Below are positions 1 to 8,250 of a stretch of DNA of 64,000 nt, piece by piece. The translations under genes were made by a program, and so were the position numbers. Below the pieces are notes generated by a model. The model saw only the letters and a program-made list of their open reading frames with translations, made no database searches and was not told the origin of the DNA. This DNA is from Paraliobacillus salinarum (GTDB taxonomy: Bacteria; Bacillota; Bacilli; Bacillales; Amphibacillaceae). Each line of letters begins with the position of its first letter. The stretch's first letter is position 1. The stretch covers positions 1 through 64,000 of the forward strand of contig NZ_JACEFA010000011.1 in assembly GCF_014083865.1 (NCBI RefSeq), read 5' to 3'.

Positions 1-125
1 CCCGTCCGCCGCTCGTTCCACAAACGCACACCCCGAAGGGTGATTGTTTGCTTCCCGCGCTCGACTTGCATGTATTAGGCACGCCGCCAGCGTTCGTCCT
101 GAGCCAAGATCAAACTCTCCATAAA
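1..125 (-). rRNA. 16S ribosomal RNA, 5' end (partial)
   Basis: The reverse strand reads GAGAGTTTGATCTTGGCTCA followed by the conserved GACGAACGCTGGCGGCGTGC stretch, which is the 5' end of bacterial 16S rRNA. The gene runs off the left edge of the window. The mature 5' end is placed near 125 by analogy with Bacillus. The base after GATC is T, where the universal 27F primer site has A or C. An rRNA operon next to pdaB is also the B. subtilis arrangement. Confidence 0.97.
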
Positions 126-246
126 ATTATGAAGTGCGCTTAATGCTCACTCATTACTTGACTAGCATGTTACTTCTTAACATATTGGTTGTTTTGTTCA
201 GTTTTCAAAGATCAATTTTGTGCCGTCTGTTTTGACGACGAAATAT

Positions 247-275
247 AATATATCACGCTTTTAAATAAGTGTCAA
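247..275 (-). promoter_or_regulatory. rrn promoter P2 (SigA)
   Basis: On the minus strand a perfect -35 TTGACA (270-275) is followed after 17 bp by TATATT (247-252). It lies about 120 bp upstream of the 16S 5' end. The leader in between contains the conserved Bacillaceae rrn segment reading ATCTTTGAAAACTGAACAAA. Confidence 0.85.
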
Positions 276-338
276 TAACATATTTCAAAAAATAAAATCA
301 TTATTTATTTTGTTCGATTTGTTTTGACAACAAGACAT

Positions 339-367
339 AATATAGCATAGGAAAATACATTTTGCAA
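339..367 (-). promoter_or_regulatory. rrn promoter P1 (SigA)
   Basis: TTGCAA (362-367), 17 bp, then TATATT (339-344) on the minus strand, 92 bp upstream of P2. Tandem promoters of this kind are typical of Bacillus rrn operons. Confidence 0.75.
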
Positions 368-398
368 TAAGTTTTTTTACATTATAACAAAAAAACTC

Positions 399-623
399 TT
401 AATTCATATGCTTTGTATTTGCCGGTATATATTTCATTATTTCTTCCTCATTAGCTACACGGCGAAACAGGTTAAATAATACTTTATATCGATCGAACAT
501 TGCTGTTCTTACTAATTTATCTAAACGATTATCTTCCATATCAAATAGCAGTTCTTCTAATTCCCGTTTGATTAAATACTCTATTTCATTTTTTTCTACA
601 TTATTTATTAACATACCTAACAT
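399..623 (-). CDS. Small hypothetical protein, 74 aa
   Basis: I do not recognise this protein. It is short, charged and probably helical, rich in Glu/Lys/Arg, with no signal peptide, membrane segment or cysteine motif. The ATG at 623 is preferred because GAGG lies 7 nt upstream; a GTG two codons earlier (629) would leave no room for a ribosome binding site. It lies between the rrn promoters and pdaB, divergent from pdaB. The neighbourhood suggests a sporulation-linked or housekeeping role, but nothing in the sequence shows it. The convincing ribosome binding site argues for a real gene. Confidence 0.55.
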   Translation of the reverse strand: MLGMLINNVEKNEIEYLIKRELEELLFDMEDNRLDKLVRTAMFDRYKVLFNLFRRVANEEEIMKYIPANTKHMN

Positions 624-720
624 ATGCACGCCTCATTTCCTCATAGCCTATCATGACTCTTAACTTTGATAACTTACTTTTTATAATTCTCTTTTTTATC
701 TATCATTAAACCTTTTTTAA

Positions 721-748
721 TCATAATGAAAAAATTAATTCATACAAT
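721..748 (+). promoter_or_regulatory. Candidate SigE promoter of pdaB
   Basis: TCATAAT (721-727) is followed after 13 bp by CATACAAT (741-748), close to the SigE consensus KMATATT / CATACANT. B. subtilis pdaB is a mother-cell sporulation gene, so this fits, but the spacing is about one base short of ideal. Confidence 0.4.
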
Positions 749-778
749 ATAGCAAGTCCACGAAAAGGAGCTCGTATA

Positions 779-1543
779 ATGACACACTTTTTTGTATTTA
801 AACTTAAAAAAACTAAATCGATCGCATTATTATTATTGTTGTCTTTGTGTACCGCTTTATTTATCTGGATTGAATCGGAAAGTGATTTTTCTGTTTTCTC
901 CAATAAAGAGAACCCGGCTGCATTAAGTCAAGGGAATCCTAAAGATTCTTCCATTGCACTAACCTTCAATATTAGTTGGGGAACAGAAATGGTCGAGCCT
1001 ACATTAAAGGTATTAAAAGAACACAACGTTACAACTACTTTCTTTTTAGTCGGCGAATGGGCTGAGCATCATCCTGACTTAGTAGAAAAAATTGAAGCAG
1101 ACGGACATGAGATTGGCATGATGGGTTATCGATATAAAAGCTATGTCACTCAAGAAATTGAACAGGTTAGAAAAGATTTGGCAAAAGCACGAGATGTCTT
1201 TTCTTCATTAGGTTATGCTGACTTGACTCTACTTCGCACACCTAGTGGACACTTGAATGATGATGTGATGAAGCTTGTGGAGAGCCAGGGATACGATGTG
1301 ATTCAATGGAACGTCAACCCCAATGACTGGAAAAACCCAGGTGAAGAAGCAATTGTTGATCACGTTCTCAAAAATACCGATAACGGCGATATTATTTTAT
1401 TGCATGCATCTGACTCAGTAAAGCAAACACCAAAAGCTTTAGAGACTATCTTACCTACTTTAAAAGAAAAAGGCTTATCTTTTGTAACCATTTCAGAGCT
1501 AATCTCACACGCAAAAGCAAAAAATAAAGAAGTAGCAGATTAA
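779..1543 (+). CDS. pdaB: Polysaccharide deacetylase family sporulation protein PdaB
   Basis: This is the PdaB (YbaN) member of the NodB-homology family, needed in Bacillus for maintaining the spore cortex. The 254-aa protein has an N-terminal membrane anchor (residues about 15-31) and a NodB domain from about residue 58. Visible signatures include TFNISWG, the GHEIGMMGY motif 2 region, RTPSGHLND and LLHASDS near the end. An AAGGAG sequence lies 9 nt upstream of the ATG. The Asp of the usual TFDISWG motif is Asn here. PdaB proteins already lack one metal-ligand His of canonical NodB enzymes, so enzymatic activity is uncertain. It is followed in the same direction by gerD. Confidence 0.93.
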   Translation: MTHFFVFKLKKTKSIALLLLLSLCTALFIWIESESDFSVFSNKENPAALSQGNPKDSSIALTFNISWGTEMVEPTLKVLKEHNVTTTFFLVGEWAEHHPDLVEKIEADGHEIGMMGYRYKSYVTQEIEQVRKDLAKARDVFSSLGYADLTLLRTPSGHLNDDVMKLVESQGYDVIQWNVNPNDWKNPGEEAIVDHVLKNTDNGDIILLHASDSVKQTPKALETILPTLKEKGLSFVTISELISHAKAKNKEVAD

Positions 1544-1583
1544 TCCTATGTAAACAATATCCTTTCTCATTCCTTCTTTTTCA

Positions 1584-1614
1584 TACATAAAAAAAGCGAT
1601 TTTTCATCATATTA
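1584..1614 (+). promoter_or_regulatory. Candidate SigG promoter of gerD
   Basis: TACATA (1584-1589), 18 bp, then CATATTA (1608-1614) resembles the forespore SigG consensus TGHATR / CATWMTA at both boxes. gerD is a SigG gene in B. subtilis. The site lies about 35 bp upstream of the gerD start. Confidence 0.45.
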
Positions 1615-1649
1615 AACAATAAGAAAGAAAGAAGAAAGGAAACAACGAA

Positions 1650-2297
1650 ATGAAAAAATTATATATCATTATATGTAGTTGCTTACTTCTTCTCTCCGGA
1701 TGTAATGGCGGTGGTGAACAATCCGGCGGAAATCAAGAAACATATGATACCACTAAAAAAATGGTTACAGATATTTTAAAAACAGATGAAGGAAAAAAAG
1801 CCATTACAGATGTGCTGGCAGACGAAGAAATGCAAAAAACGTATGTTATTGAATCAAATATCGTAAAGGAAGCTGTCACAAAAGCTTTGTCGTCTGAAGA
1901 AGGAAAAGCTTTTTGGGATAAGATGTTTGCTGATCCTAAATTTATCAAAGGATTTTCTGAATCATTAATGGAGCAACAAAAAGAGATTCAAAAGGGATTA
2001 ATGAGCGATTCGGAATATCAAGGAAAGATGATGGAGCTATTAGCTAACCCTGAAATGGAGCAACAGATAGTAACAACCTTAAAGGGACAGAAATTTCGCG
2101 AGCACTTAGAAAAAACAATCCAGGAAACGATGAACTCCCCTTTATTTAAAGCTGAAATGACCGATGTGATTTTAAAAGCCGCGCAAGAAATGAAATCTGA
2201 TCAAGCTGGTTCCGACCAAGCAGAACAAAAAGATTCCTCCGATTCTGGAGGGGAAAACAGTCAGAAACCCGAACAATCAAATGAGCAGAGTGGGTAA
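1650..2297 (+). CDS. gerD: Spore germination lipoprotein GerD
   Basis: GerD is a lipoprotein of the spore inner membrane that organises germinant receptors into the germinosome cluster. The 215-aa precursor begins MKKLYIIICSCLLLLSGC, a type II signal peptide with lipobox LSGC, so Cys18 should be lipidated. The body (residues about 32-190) is helical and matches GerD at the start of the core, with TTKKMVTDILKTDEGKKAI close to the B. subtilis sequence. The C-terminal 30 residues are a low-complexity Ser/Gln/Gly/Glu tail, as in other GerD proteins. GAAAGGA stands 9 nt upstream of the ATG. The position beside pdaB, salA and cwlD is conserved in Bacillaceae. Confidence 0.95.
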   Translation: MKKLYIIICSCLLLLSGCNGGGEQSGGNQETYDTTKKMVTDILKTDEGKKAITDVLADEEMQKTYVIESNIVKEAVTKALSSEEGKAFWDKMFADPKFIKGFSESLMEQQKEIQKGLMSDSEYQGKMMELLANPEMEQQIVTTLKGQKFREHLEKTIQETMNSPLFKAEMTDVILKAAQEMKSDQAGSDQAEQKDSSDSGGENSQKPEQSNEQSG

Positions 2298-2315
2298 TGC
2301 ATCCACTCCCATATA

Positions 2316-2353
2316 AAAAACACAGACCTTTACATATAAAAGGCTGTGTTTTT
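2316..2353. terminator. Bidirectional terminator between gerD and the convergent gene
   Basis: AAAAACACAG pairs with CTGTGTTTTT, extended by CCTTT/AAAGG across a one-base bulge. A-tracts and T-tracts flank the hairpin, so it can serve both converging genes. Confidence 0.85.
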
Positions 2354-2368
2354 CATATGCACTCAGAA

Positions 2369-2917
2369 TTAACGGTCTATCGACTCAAAAAGACCAGCGT
2401 CTTGTGTAAATTCTAAATAACTAATTTTATTTTCCTCATTTACATTAACAAGACCTAAAACTTCTAGTTCCTCTTGTTCTGCGTAAGATAAATGAATAGT
2501 AAATCGATAGGTACCATCAGCATGATCGCTCTTTTTGAGAACCAAATCTTTTATTTCAAAGTTAACATTAGCGTAGTACGAAAATGCTTTGAAAGGTAAA
2601 AAATATGCTGTAATATATTTTTCATACACCGCTTCGGTTAAATACGGTTTATATTCTTGCTCCAGGTATTGCTCTAGTTCTTTGTCTTCTTTGGGTGTAA
2701 AGTTCTCGTTATTACCGATAACACTAATATTTTCTGTTGATTCTAGTAAACGAATTAATTCGGGATCGACCTCTGAAAATTGTGCAGTCAACACATGCTC
2801 AATCACTTCTTGTTGCTCTTGATTTTTACTTAATAAGAAGAAACCAACAATAAGCAACAGGACAACTAGCCCTATGCCGAGTAAAACGAACCGTAAAGAG
2901 AACTTTTTGTTCCCCAT
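2369..2917 (-). CDS. Membrane-anchored hypothetical protein in the kbaA position
   Basis: I do not recognise this family. The protein has a short basic N-terminus (MGNKKFSLR), one membrane segment (residues about 8-30) and an extracytoplasmic region of about 150 residues rich in Glu, Gln and Tyr, with no cysteines. The ATG at 2917 is chosen because AAGGA lies 7 nt upstream. Starts at 2944 (ATG) or 2956 (GTG) would add 9 to 13 polar residues with weaker ribosome binding sites. In B. subtilis the neighbour of gerD is kbaA, a multi-span membrane protein; this protein has a single span and shows no resemblance. A Bacillaceae-specific spore or envelope protein is possible but unproven. Confidence 0.75.
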   Translation of the reverse strand: MGNKKFSLRFVLLGIGLVVLLLIVGFFLLSKNQEQQEVIEHVLTAQFSEVDPELIRLLESTENISVIGNNENFTPKEDKELEQYLEQEYKPYLTEAVYEKYITAYFLPFKAFSYYANVNFEIKDLVLKKSDHADGTYRFTIHLSYAEQEELEVLGLVNVNEENKISYLEFTQDAGLFESIDR

Positions 2918-3045
2918 CTCTTTTCCTTCGTTTCTATCTTCCATTACGCATATCACACCCCGTTATTTTTCGGAAAATTCTAATTACCTATATTTTACTA
3001 TATGTAATATAAAAGTTAAATATGTTTTTGGATTTTTATAACAAA

Positions 3046-3092
3046 AAAACCTGAAAAATAGCTTTCTTAAAAAAGTCTACTTTGCAGGTTTT
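3046..3092 (-). terminator. Terminator downstream of salA/mrp
   Basis: AAAACCTG (3046-3053) pairs with CAGGTTTT (3085-3092), with further pairing inside the loop. On the minus strand the hairpin is followed by a run of seven T. Confidence 0.75.
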
Positions 3093-3116
3093 ACACTCAA
3101 CATATCATATATACTA

Positions 3117-4163
3117 TTAAAAGTGCTCAATCACGTAGGAAGCAATTTCTTCATAAGCATTTGCTATTGGATGATTCTCTTGATAAATAGAAGCATGAGA
3201 ACCTTCTTCTTCATAGGGTTGTGCTAAAGGCAATTGTGCAAGAAGTTCAGTTTCTAGTTCTTCCGCTAGTTTCTTACCGCCACCTTGCCCAAATACATAC
3301 TCACGTTCACCAGTAACCTTACTTTCAAAATAAGACATATTCTCAACTACGCCGATTATTTCATGATTTGTATTTATCGCCATTTGTCCTGCCCTAGCCG
3401 CTACAAATGCTGCAGTAGGATGTGGAGTAGTCACAATTAACTCTTTTGATGATGGAATCAAATTATGTACAGATAACGCCATGTCACCCGTTCCCGGAGG
3501 CAAATCCAATAATAAATAATCCAATTCATCCCATTCCACTTCGGTAAAAAAGCTTTTTAGCATTTTACCAAGACGAGGTCCTCTCCATACGACAGGAGAA
3601 TTATCCTCTACAAAGAAACCCATCGAAATCATCTGTACACCATATCGCTCTACTGGAACGATTCGGTTTCCCTTTAATCTAGGACGATTCGTTACACCCA
3701 TCATATCTGGTATACTAAACCCATAAATATCCGCGTCAATTATTCCAACTTTCTTACCCAATCTTGCAAGGGCGACTGCTGTATTCACAGTAACAGTAGA
3801 TTTTCCAACCCCGCCTTTACCGCTTGCTATCGCTAAAAATTTCGTTTTTGAACGGCCGCTTAACAATGTTTGTTTTCCACTATCAGTGGCCGCTTGAAAT
3901 TTTTCCAATACTTCCTCTGGTAATTGAGTAAATCGTAAACCAACAGTTGGTACACCTGCTTGCTTTAATATATTAACGATTTCTTGCTGCAATTGCATTT
4001 GTTCGGCCGTATTTAACTTAGCAATTGCTATCTTTACGCTGACGTGCTGCTTTTCTTCTTTAACAATTACTTCGACTAAGCCATCTGTTTCTGCTAAAGT
4101 TTTATGTAAAAAAGGATCCTTTACTTCATTTAACCGTTCTACTACCTCTTCTTTTGTAAGCAA
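3117..4163 (-). CDS. salA: Mrp/SalA-type P-loop ATPase
   Basis: This is a Mrp/NBP35-family ATPase corresponding to B. subtilis SalA (YbaL), a regulator of scoC and exoprotease expression. Residues 1-80 form an MIP18/DUF59-like domain. A deviant Walker A, SGKGGVGKS, sits at about 114-122, followed by IIDADIYGFSIP and the Mrp signature LLLDLPPGTGD. The C-terminal CxxC that carries the Fe-S cluster in true Mrp/ApbC scaffolds is absent: the site reads NMSYFESKVTGE. This supports a regulatory SalA-like role over Fe-S delivery. It starts at a TTG preceded by GGAAGGTG. It lies downstream of cwlD in the same orientation with a 90-bp gap. Confidence 0.9.
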   Translation of the reverse strand: MLTKEEVVERLNEVKDPFLHKTLAETDGLVEVIVKEEKQHVSVKIAIAKLNTAEQMQLQQEIVNILKQAGVPTVGLRFTQLPEEVLEKFQAATDSGKQTLLSGRSKTKFLAIASGKGGVGKSTVTVNTAVALARLGKKVGIIDADIYGFSIPDMMGVTNRPRLKGNRIVPVERYGVQMISMGFFVEDNSPVVWRGPRLGKMLKSFFTEVEWDELDYLLLDLPPGTGDMALSVHNLIPSSKELIVTTPHPTAAFVAARAGQMAINTNHEIIGVVENMSYFESKVTGEREYVFGQGGGKKLAEELETELLAQLPLAQPYEEEGSHASIYQENHPIANAYEEIASYVIEHF

Positions 4164-4253
4164 AATGACACCTTCCTTCTTAGTTCAACAAAATTTGTTA
4201 GAAGTAGTATAGCATATTTTGATCAAATACGTTGGATATTAAAGCAACTCTTT

Positions 4254-4964
4254 CTATTCCGCTTCTTCTGTCACATAACGTAAAATACCTTCATATAAGC
4301 TTGCAGCCATTTTTGATTGATAATCTGTTGATTTTAATAAATCTCGTTCATGTGTGTTGGATAAAAAGCCAAGTTCAACTAAAGCACCAGGAACTTCCGA
4401 ATATTTTAATAAATAAACGCCATTAATCGCCAAAGCTTCTCTATTCGTATTCTCTAAGTTACGTTTTATCTCATACTGTAACGCTTTTGATAAATGTTCA
4501 CTTTCTTTTAATGATGGATAATAAAAAGTCTGCGCACCACTCCAACGCGAAGAAGGCACCGCATTTAAATGAATACTAAGAAAAAAATCAGGCCCTTTTT
4601 CTTTAATAAAAGCAACCCTTTGCTTTAAATCCTCGGTTTTACGTTTGGATAAACCGTTAGTGCTCTCGCTAGCTAAATCTCGATCACTTTCTCTTGTCAT
4701 ATAAACTAAAGCACCTGATTGCTGTAAATAATCCCTTAGTTTATTCGTGACTTCTAAGGCAATTTCCTTTTCTTTTGTATCATCACTACCCTCTGCCCCA
4801 CCGTCCACACCACCATGACCCGGATCTAAGACAATGACCTGACCCGCCAATGGTAAAGACCAGGAATCCCAAGAATCAGTAGTCTTTTGAATTGGATATT
4901 GAATAAGGATAACTAATAAAATGGCACCACTAACCCATAGCGCTACTTTGGTAATTTGATTCAT
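4254..4964 (-). CDS. cwlD: N-acetylmuramoyl-L-alanine amidase CwlD
   Basis: CwlD removes the peptide side chain from muramic acid so that PdaA can make the muramic-delta-lactam of the spore cortex. The 236-aa protein has one N-terminal membrane segment (about 6-23) and an Amidase_3 domain. Zinc ligands and catalytic residues are visible: His in LDPGHGG, Glu in KEKEIAL, His in SIHLNA, and the general-base Glu in LVELGFLSN. The length matches the B. subtilis enzyme. A GGAGGGAAATA ribosome binding site precedes the ATG. A SigE-type promoter lies directly upstream. It is followed by salA, as in Bacillus. Confidence 0.96.
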   Translation of the reverse strand: MNQITKVALWVSGAILLVILIQYPIQKTTDSWDSWSLPLAGQVIVLDPGHGGVDGGAEGSDDTKEKEIALEVTNKLRDYLQQSGALVYMTRESDRDLASESTNGLSKRKTEDLKQRVAFIKEKGPDFFLSIHLNAVPSSRWSGAQTFYYPSLKESEHLSKALQYEIKRNLENTNREALAINGVYLLKYSEVPGALVELGFLSNTHERDLLKSTDYQSKMAASLYEGILRYVTEEAE

Positions 4965-4996
4965 TTATTTCCCTCCCAAACCGAAGCCTATGCTTC

Positions 4997-5025
4997 ACTA
5001 TATGGGACAAGGCTTTGAAATATAC
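4997..5025 (-). promoter_or_regulatory. SigE-type promoter of cwlD
   Basis: On the minus strand GTATATT (5019-5025) is followed after 14 bp by CATATAGT (4997-5004), one mismatch from KMATATT and matching the CATANNNT core. It lies 33 bp upstream of the cwlD ATG. Mother-cell expression of cwlD is established in B. subtilis. Confidence 0.6.
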
Positions 5026-5200
5026 CAAATAAAAGACCTTTCTGCCTCCGGGAATGAATAATACGGAAGCATTGGTGGAAAAGGTTGAGCACAACTAATG
5101 TAAGGTGATGATTAAAAGCACATACTAAAGTAAATTTATCTTGTTGCTCCTGTTAATCTATTGCATACTAGATGTACTACTACACAACAAGGAGTATGGA
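5026..5200 (+). other. Region upstream of the sensor kinase with a possible hairpin
   Basis: ACCTTT and AAAGGT bracket an inner pairing of GCCTCCG with CGGAAGC, giving an interrupted hairpin at roughly 5035-5093. No known riboswitch class was recognised, and no convincing SigA promoter or CTNTACA heptamer was found in front of the kinase. It could be the leader of the kinase mRNA or an upstream element of cwlD. Confidence 0.3.
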
Positions 5201-8200
5201 ATGGCTAACAAAAAAAATTCTAAAAAAACAATTATATTATTTATTCTCATAGTCATGGTTGTGTTATCTGCAGCAAGAGTAGGGTGGATTTATTCTCACA
5301 AATTACCAAGTACGCCAGAAATACAAAACGGTGTATTAGATCTAACTGATTGGTCTTTTTCAGATCATGGGGTTGTTGCTTTAAATGGAGATTGGGAGTA
5401 TTACCCTAATACATTTCTCACACCAAAAGAGACAGGAAATTATGTGGCAGAATCCATATATTCTTCTGTACCAAGTAATTGGGAGTATCAACTAAGTACT
5501 GATGAAGAACAATTAGCTTATGGATACGGAACCTATCGATTACAAATAAATTTACCTAATCGAGATTCAAACATCTATGGTATACGTGTTAGCAATGCAA
5601 TCGCAGCAGCGAATGTGTTTATAAATGGAGAACTAGTCAGTAGTATAAATGAGCCATCACGTTCGCCAGTAGCTAACATTACGGATAGAGGTCCGTTTTT
5701 TGGAAACTTCTACACCGAGGAACAGACTCTTGATGTCGTTATTCATCTATCAAATTTCAACATTCCTTTTTTCAAAGGATTAACCGAACCCGTTACCTTT
5801 GGATTAGAAGAAGACGTTTTTAAGCATCACAATGAATCAGCTACTTTACAAGCAATTATTAGTATCATGATTTTTTTACATGCGGTGTATGCAATTATCT
5901 TATTAATTATAGGTAAAGGCGAGTTCCGTACCGCCATTATCTATTATGGTTTAATGTTACTCTTCTATGGAACTGGGAACTTAATAGATGATAATGTAGT
6001 AGTTCAACTACCCATACCTATGGAAATTTCATATAAACTACTGTTATTAATTTTTATTAACACACTAATGGCGTTACTTCTATTTGTAAAAAAAATATAT
6101 GCCATTACACATCGGTCTTTTCATTTTTTCACTATTACTTATATTTTAATTGTATTAGGTATCGTGTTTGCTCCCTTTCACCTATACACATATTTAGGTT
6201 TGATTATTTTTCCTTTTTATGCAATTGCAACAATTTATCTATTTATTCAATCTTTCCGTTATATCTTAATTGGAAAAGAAGGTAGTATCTTTATCTTATT
6301 ATTTATATGTAGTTATACATCGAATTCGGTTTGGGGCTTCCTTATTAAGATGGATATTGCCACAATACCTTATTACCCGTTCGATTTCTTACTAGTTGTT
6401 GTATTCATTACCCTATGGTTATTTAAGCAACAGATAGTTATGATGCGTACGAATAAAGAACAAAAAATTGAATTACAACACCAAGATAAGAAAAAAGATG
6501 CCTTTTTAGCACATACATCTCATGAAATTAGAAACCCACTTTATGCAATTATTAATATTGCTCAAGTACTATTAAGAGAATCTAATCATATGACTAGCGA
6601 AGAAAAAGAAAAGCTAAAAGCACTTATAAATACAGGAAATCAGCTCACACACACATTGAACGACATGCTAAACATTTCGAGAATTAAAGAAAACAAAATA
6701 AAAATTAATAGAATAAATGTGGATCTGTATCGGGTGGCAACTAGCACAATTGGGCTGATCAAATACCAAGCTGCAGCTAAAAACGTTACGATCCATGTAG
6801 ACAATAGAGAAAATTTTCCTTGTGTTTATGCAGATGAAATTTTAATCACTCGTATTTTTTTCAACCTACTTGATAATGCAGTGAAATATACTGAAGAAGG
6901 TTCTATTTATGTATCATCCGATATAAAGGAAGGCATAGCTTACATTACTATTCAAGACACAGGAATCGGAATTAGCGACGAAAAGCTAAGCAAATTATTT
7001 AAGCCTTATGAAACATCTAATGAACGTTCCTTTACCACAAGTGGAATCGGCTTGGGCTTGTATCTATGTAAGGAGTTAATTAAATTAAACAATGGTAGTA
7101 TTAAGATTGAGTCAACACTTGGCAAGGGTACTTCAGTAATATTTACCTTGCCTGTATCTCCATACTCCTTAACAGAGGTAAATCAAGGGAATGAGGAAAT
7201 AATCTCTAGCTTTAACTTTCAAGAAAATGTGCTAACAAGAAAAAGGGCTGCTATTAAGTTCTTAGGACGAATCTTAATTGTCGATGATGATCATATTAAT
7301 CTACACACACTAACCTATTTATTAGAAAATAAATATGATGTTGTTACAGCTGTAGATGGAAAGAAAGCTTTAGAAAATTTGAAAGGACAAACATTCGATT
7401 TAGTTATTTCAGATATTATGATGCCTGCCATGTCAGGTTATGAGTTAACAGAAAAAATTAGAGAACAATATACAATCTCACAGTTACCCATATTATTACT
7501 AACCGCATTACATGAAATCGAAGACATTGAACATGGCTTTCAAGTAGGAGCAAATGATTATATAACAAAACCCGTAAACTATGTAGAATTAGAAGCCCGA
7601 ATAGATGCTTTAATTATGCTAAAAAATTCAGTAAACAAGCAATTACAAACAGAAGCTGCTTGGTATCAAGCGCAAATGCAGCCACATTTTCTATTTAATA
7701 CTTTAAACGCTATTATCTCCCTTAGTGAGATTGATCAAAGCAGAATGATAGACTTACTTGAATCATTTACCGATTTTCTAAGACGAAGCTTTCATTTTTC
7801 CAACAGTTCGGAACTAGTGTCAATGAACGAAGAACTTTCACTTGCAAAGTCATATGCAAACATAATGGAGACACGCTTTCAAAAGCTAAATGTCGTTTGG
7901 GATGTTCCAACAGATTTAGAAGGACTTATCCCTCCATTAACGATTCAACCGCTTGTCGAGAATGCGATTAATCATGGGATCTTAAACCATCGAAGTGATG
8001 GGACAGTGTCTATTACAATTACAGAAAATAATGACCATTATTCAGTAAGCATTAGCGATAATGGGGTCGGAATGGATAAAGAATATGTGAAGCAAATATT
8101 AGATTACAATACTTCAGAGGGACTAGGCGTTTCTAACACGAATCGAAGGTTGAAGCAGCTATATAATCAAGAATTGATCATTGTGAGTGAACTGAATAAA

Positions 8201-8245
8201 GGAACAACAATTAGCTTTTCCATCCCTAAAAATTCTAATAAATAA
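5201..8245 (+). CDS. Hybrid dual-kinase sensor: 7TMR-DISM input, HisKA-ATPase, receiver, LytS-type kinase
   Basis: This 1014-aa membrane sensor has an unusual architecture. Residues 9-31 form a membrane segment. About 45-205 is an extracytoplasmic beta-rich domain resembling 7TMR-DISMED2 (ALNGDWEYYP). About 215-410 is a seven-helix 7TMR-DISM bundle. A HisKA domain follows with phospho-acceptor His441 (TSHEIRNPL) and an ATPase domain with NLLDNAVKYT, DTGIGI and GIGLGL. A receiver (about 688-805) has phospho-acceptor Asp738 (ISDIMMP) and Lys790. The C-terminus (about 818-1014) is a LytS/YehU-type kinase with His829 (QPHFLFNTLN), PLVENAINHG and DNGVGM. The ATG at 5201 has AAGGAG 6 nt upstream; an upstream TTG (5141) lacks one. 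The LytS-type end probably phosphorylates the LytR-like receiver of the regulator at 14402. The ligand is unknown. Confidence 0.9.
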   Translation: MANKKNSKKTIILFILIVMVVLSAARVGWIYSHKLPSTPEIQNGVLDLTDWSFSDHGVVALNGDWEYYPNTFLTPKETGNYVAESIYSSVPSNWEYQLSTDEEQLAYGYGTYRLQINLPNRDSNIYGIRVSNAIAAANVFINGELVSSINEPSRSPVANITDRGPFFGNFYTEEQTLDVVIHLSNFNIPFFKGLTEPVTFGLEEDVFKHHNESATLQAIISIMIFLHAVYAIILLIIGKGEFRTAIIYYGLMLLFYGTGNLIDDNVVVQLPIPMEISYKLLLLIFINTLMALLLFVKKIYAITHRSFHFFTITYILIVLGIVFAPFHLYTYLGLIIFPFYAIATIYLFIQSFRYILIGKEGSIFILLFICSYTSNSVWGFLIKMDIATIPYYPFDFLLVVVFITLWLFKQQIVMMRTNKEQKIELQHQDKKKDAFLAHTSHEIRNPLYAIINIAQVLLRESNHMTSEEKEKLKALINTGNQLTHTLNDMLNISRIKENKIKINRINVDLYRVATSTIGLIKYQAAAKNVTIHVDNRENFPCVYADEILITRIFFNLLDNAVKYTEEGSIYVSSDIKEGIAYITIQDTGIGISDEKLSKLFKPYETSNERSFTTSGIGLGLYLCKELIKLNNGSIKIESTLGKGTSVIFTLPVSPYSLTEVNQGNEEIISSFNFQENVLTRKRAAIKFLGRILIVDDDHINLHTLTYLLENKYDVVTAVDGKKALENLKGQTFDLVISDIMMPAMSGYELTEKIREQYTISQLPILLLTALHEIEDIEHGFQVGANDYITKPVNYVELEARIDALIMLKNSVNKQLQTEAAWYQAQMQPHFLFNTLNAIISLSEIDQSRMIDLLESFTDFLRRSFHFSNSSELVSMNEELSLAKSYANIMETRFQKLNVVWDVPTDLEGLIPPLTIQPLVENAINHGILNHRSDGTVSITITENNDHYSVSISDNGVGMDKEYVKQILDYNTSEGLGVSNTNRRLKQLYNQELIIVSELNKGTTISFSIPKNSNK

Positions 8246-8250
8246 TGCAA

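Noticed and set aside
126-398. tRNA gene or riboswitch near the rrn promoters
   Set aside because: Only tandem promoters and the usual rrn leader sequence were found; no cloverleaf or known riboswitch core was recognised.
5141-5200. N-terminal extension of the sensor kinase from a TTG
   Set aside because: It lacks a ribosome binding site, while the ATG at 5201 has AAGGAG at good spacing.
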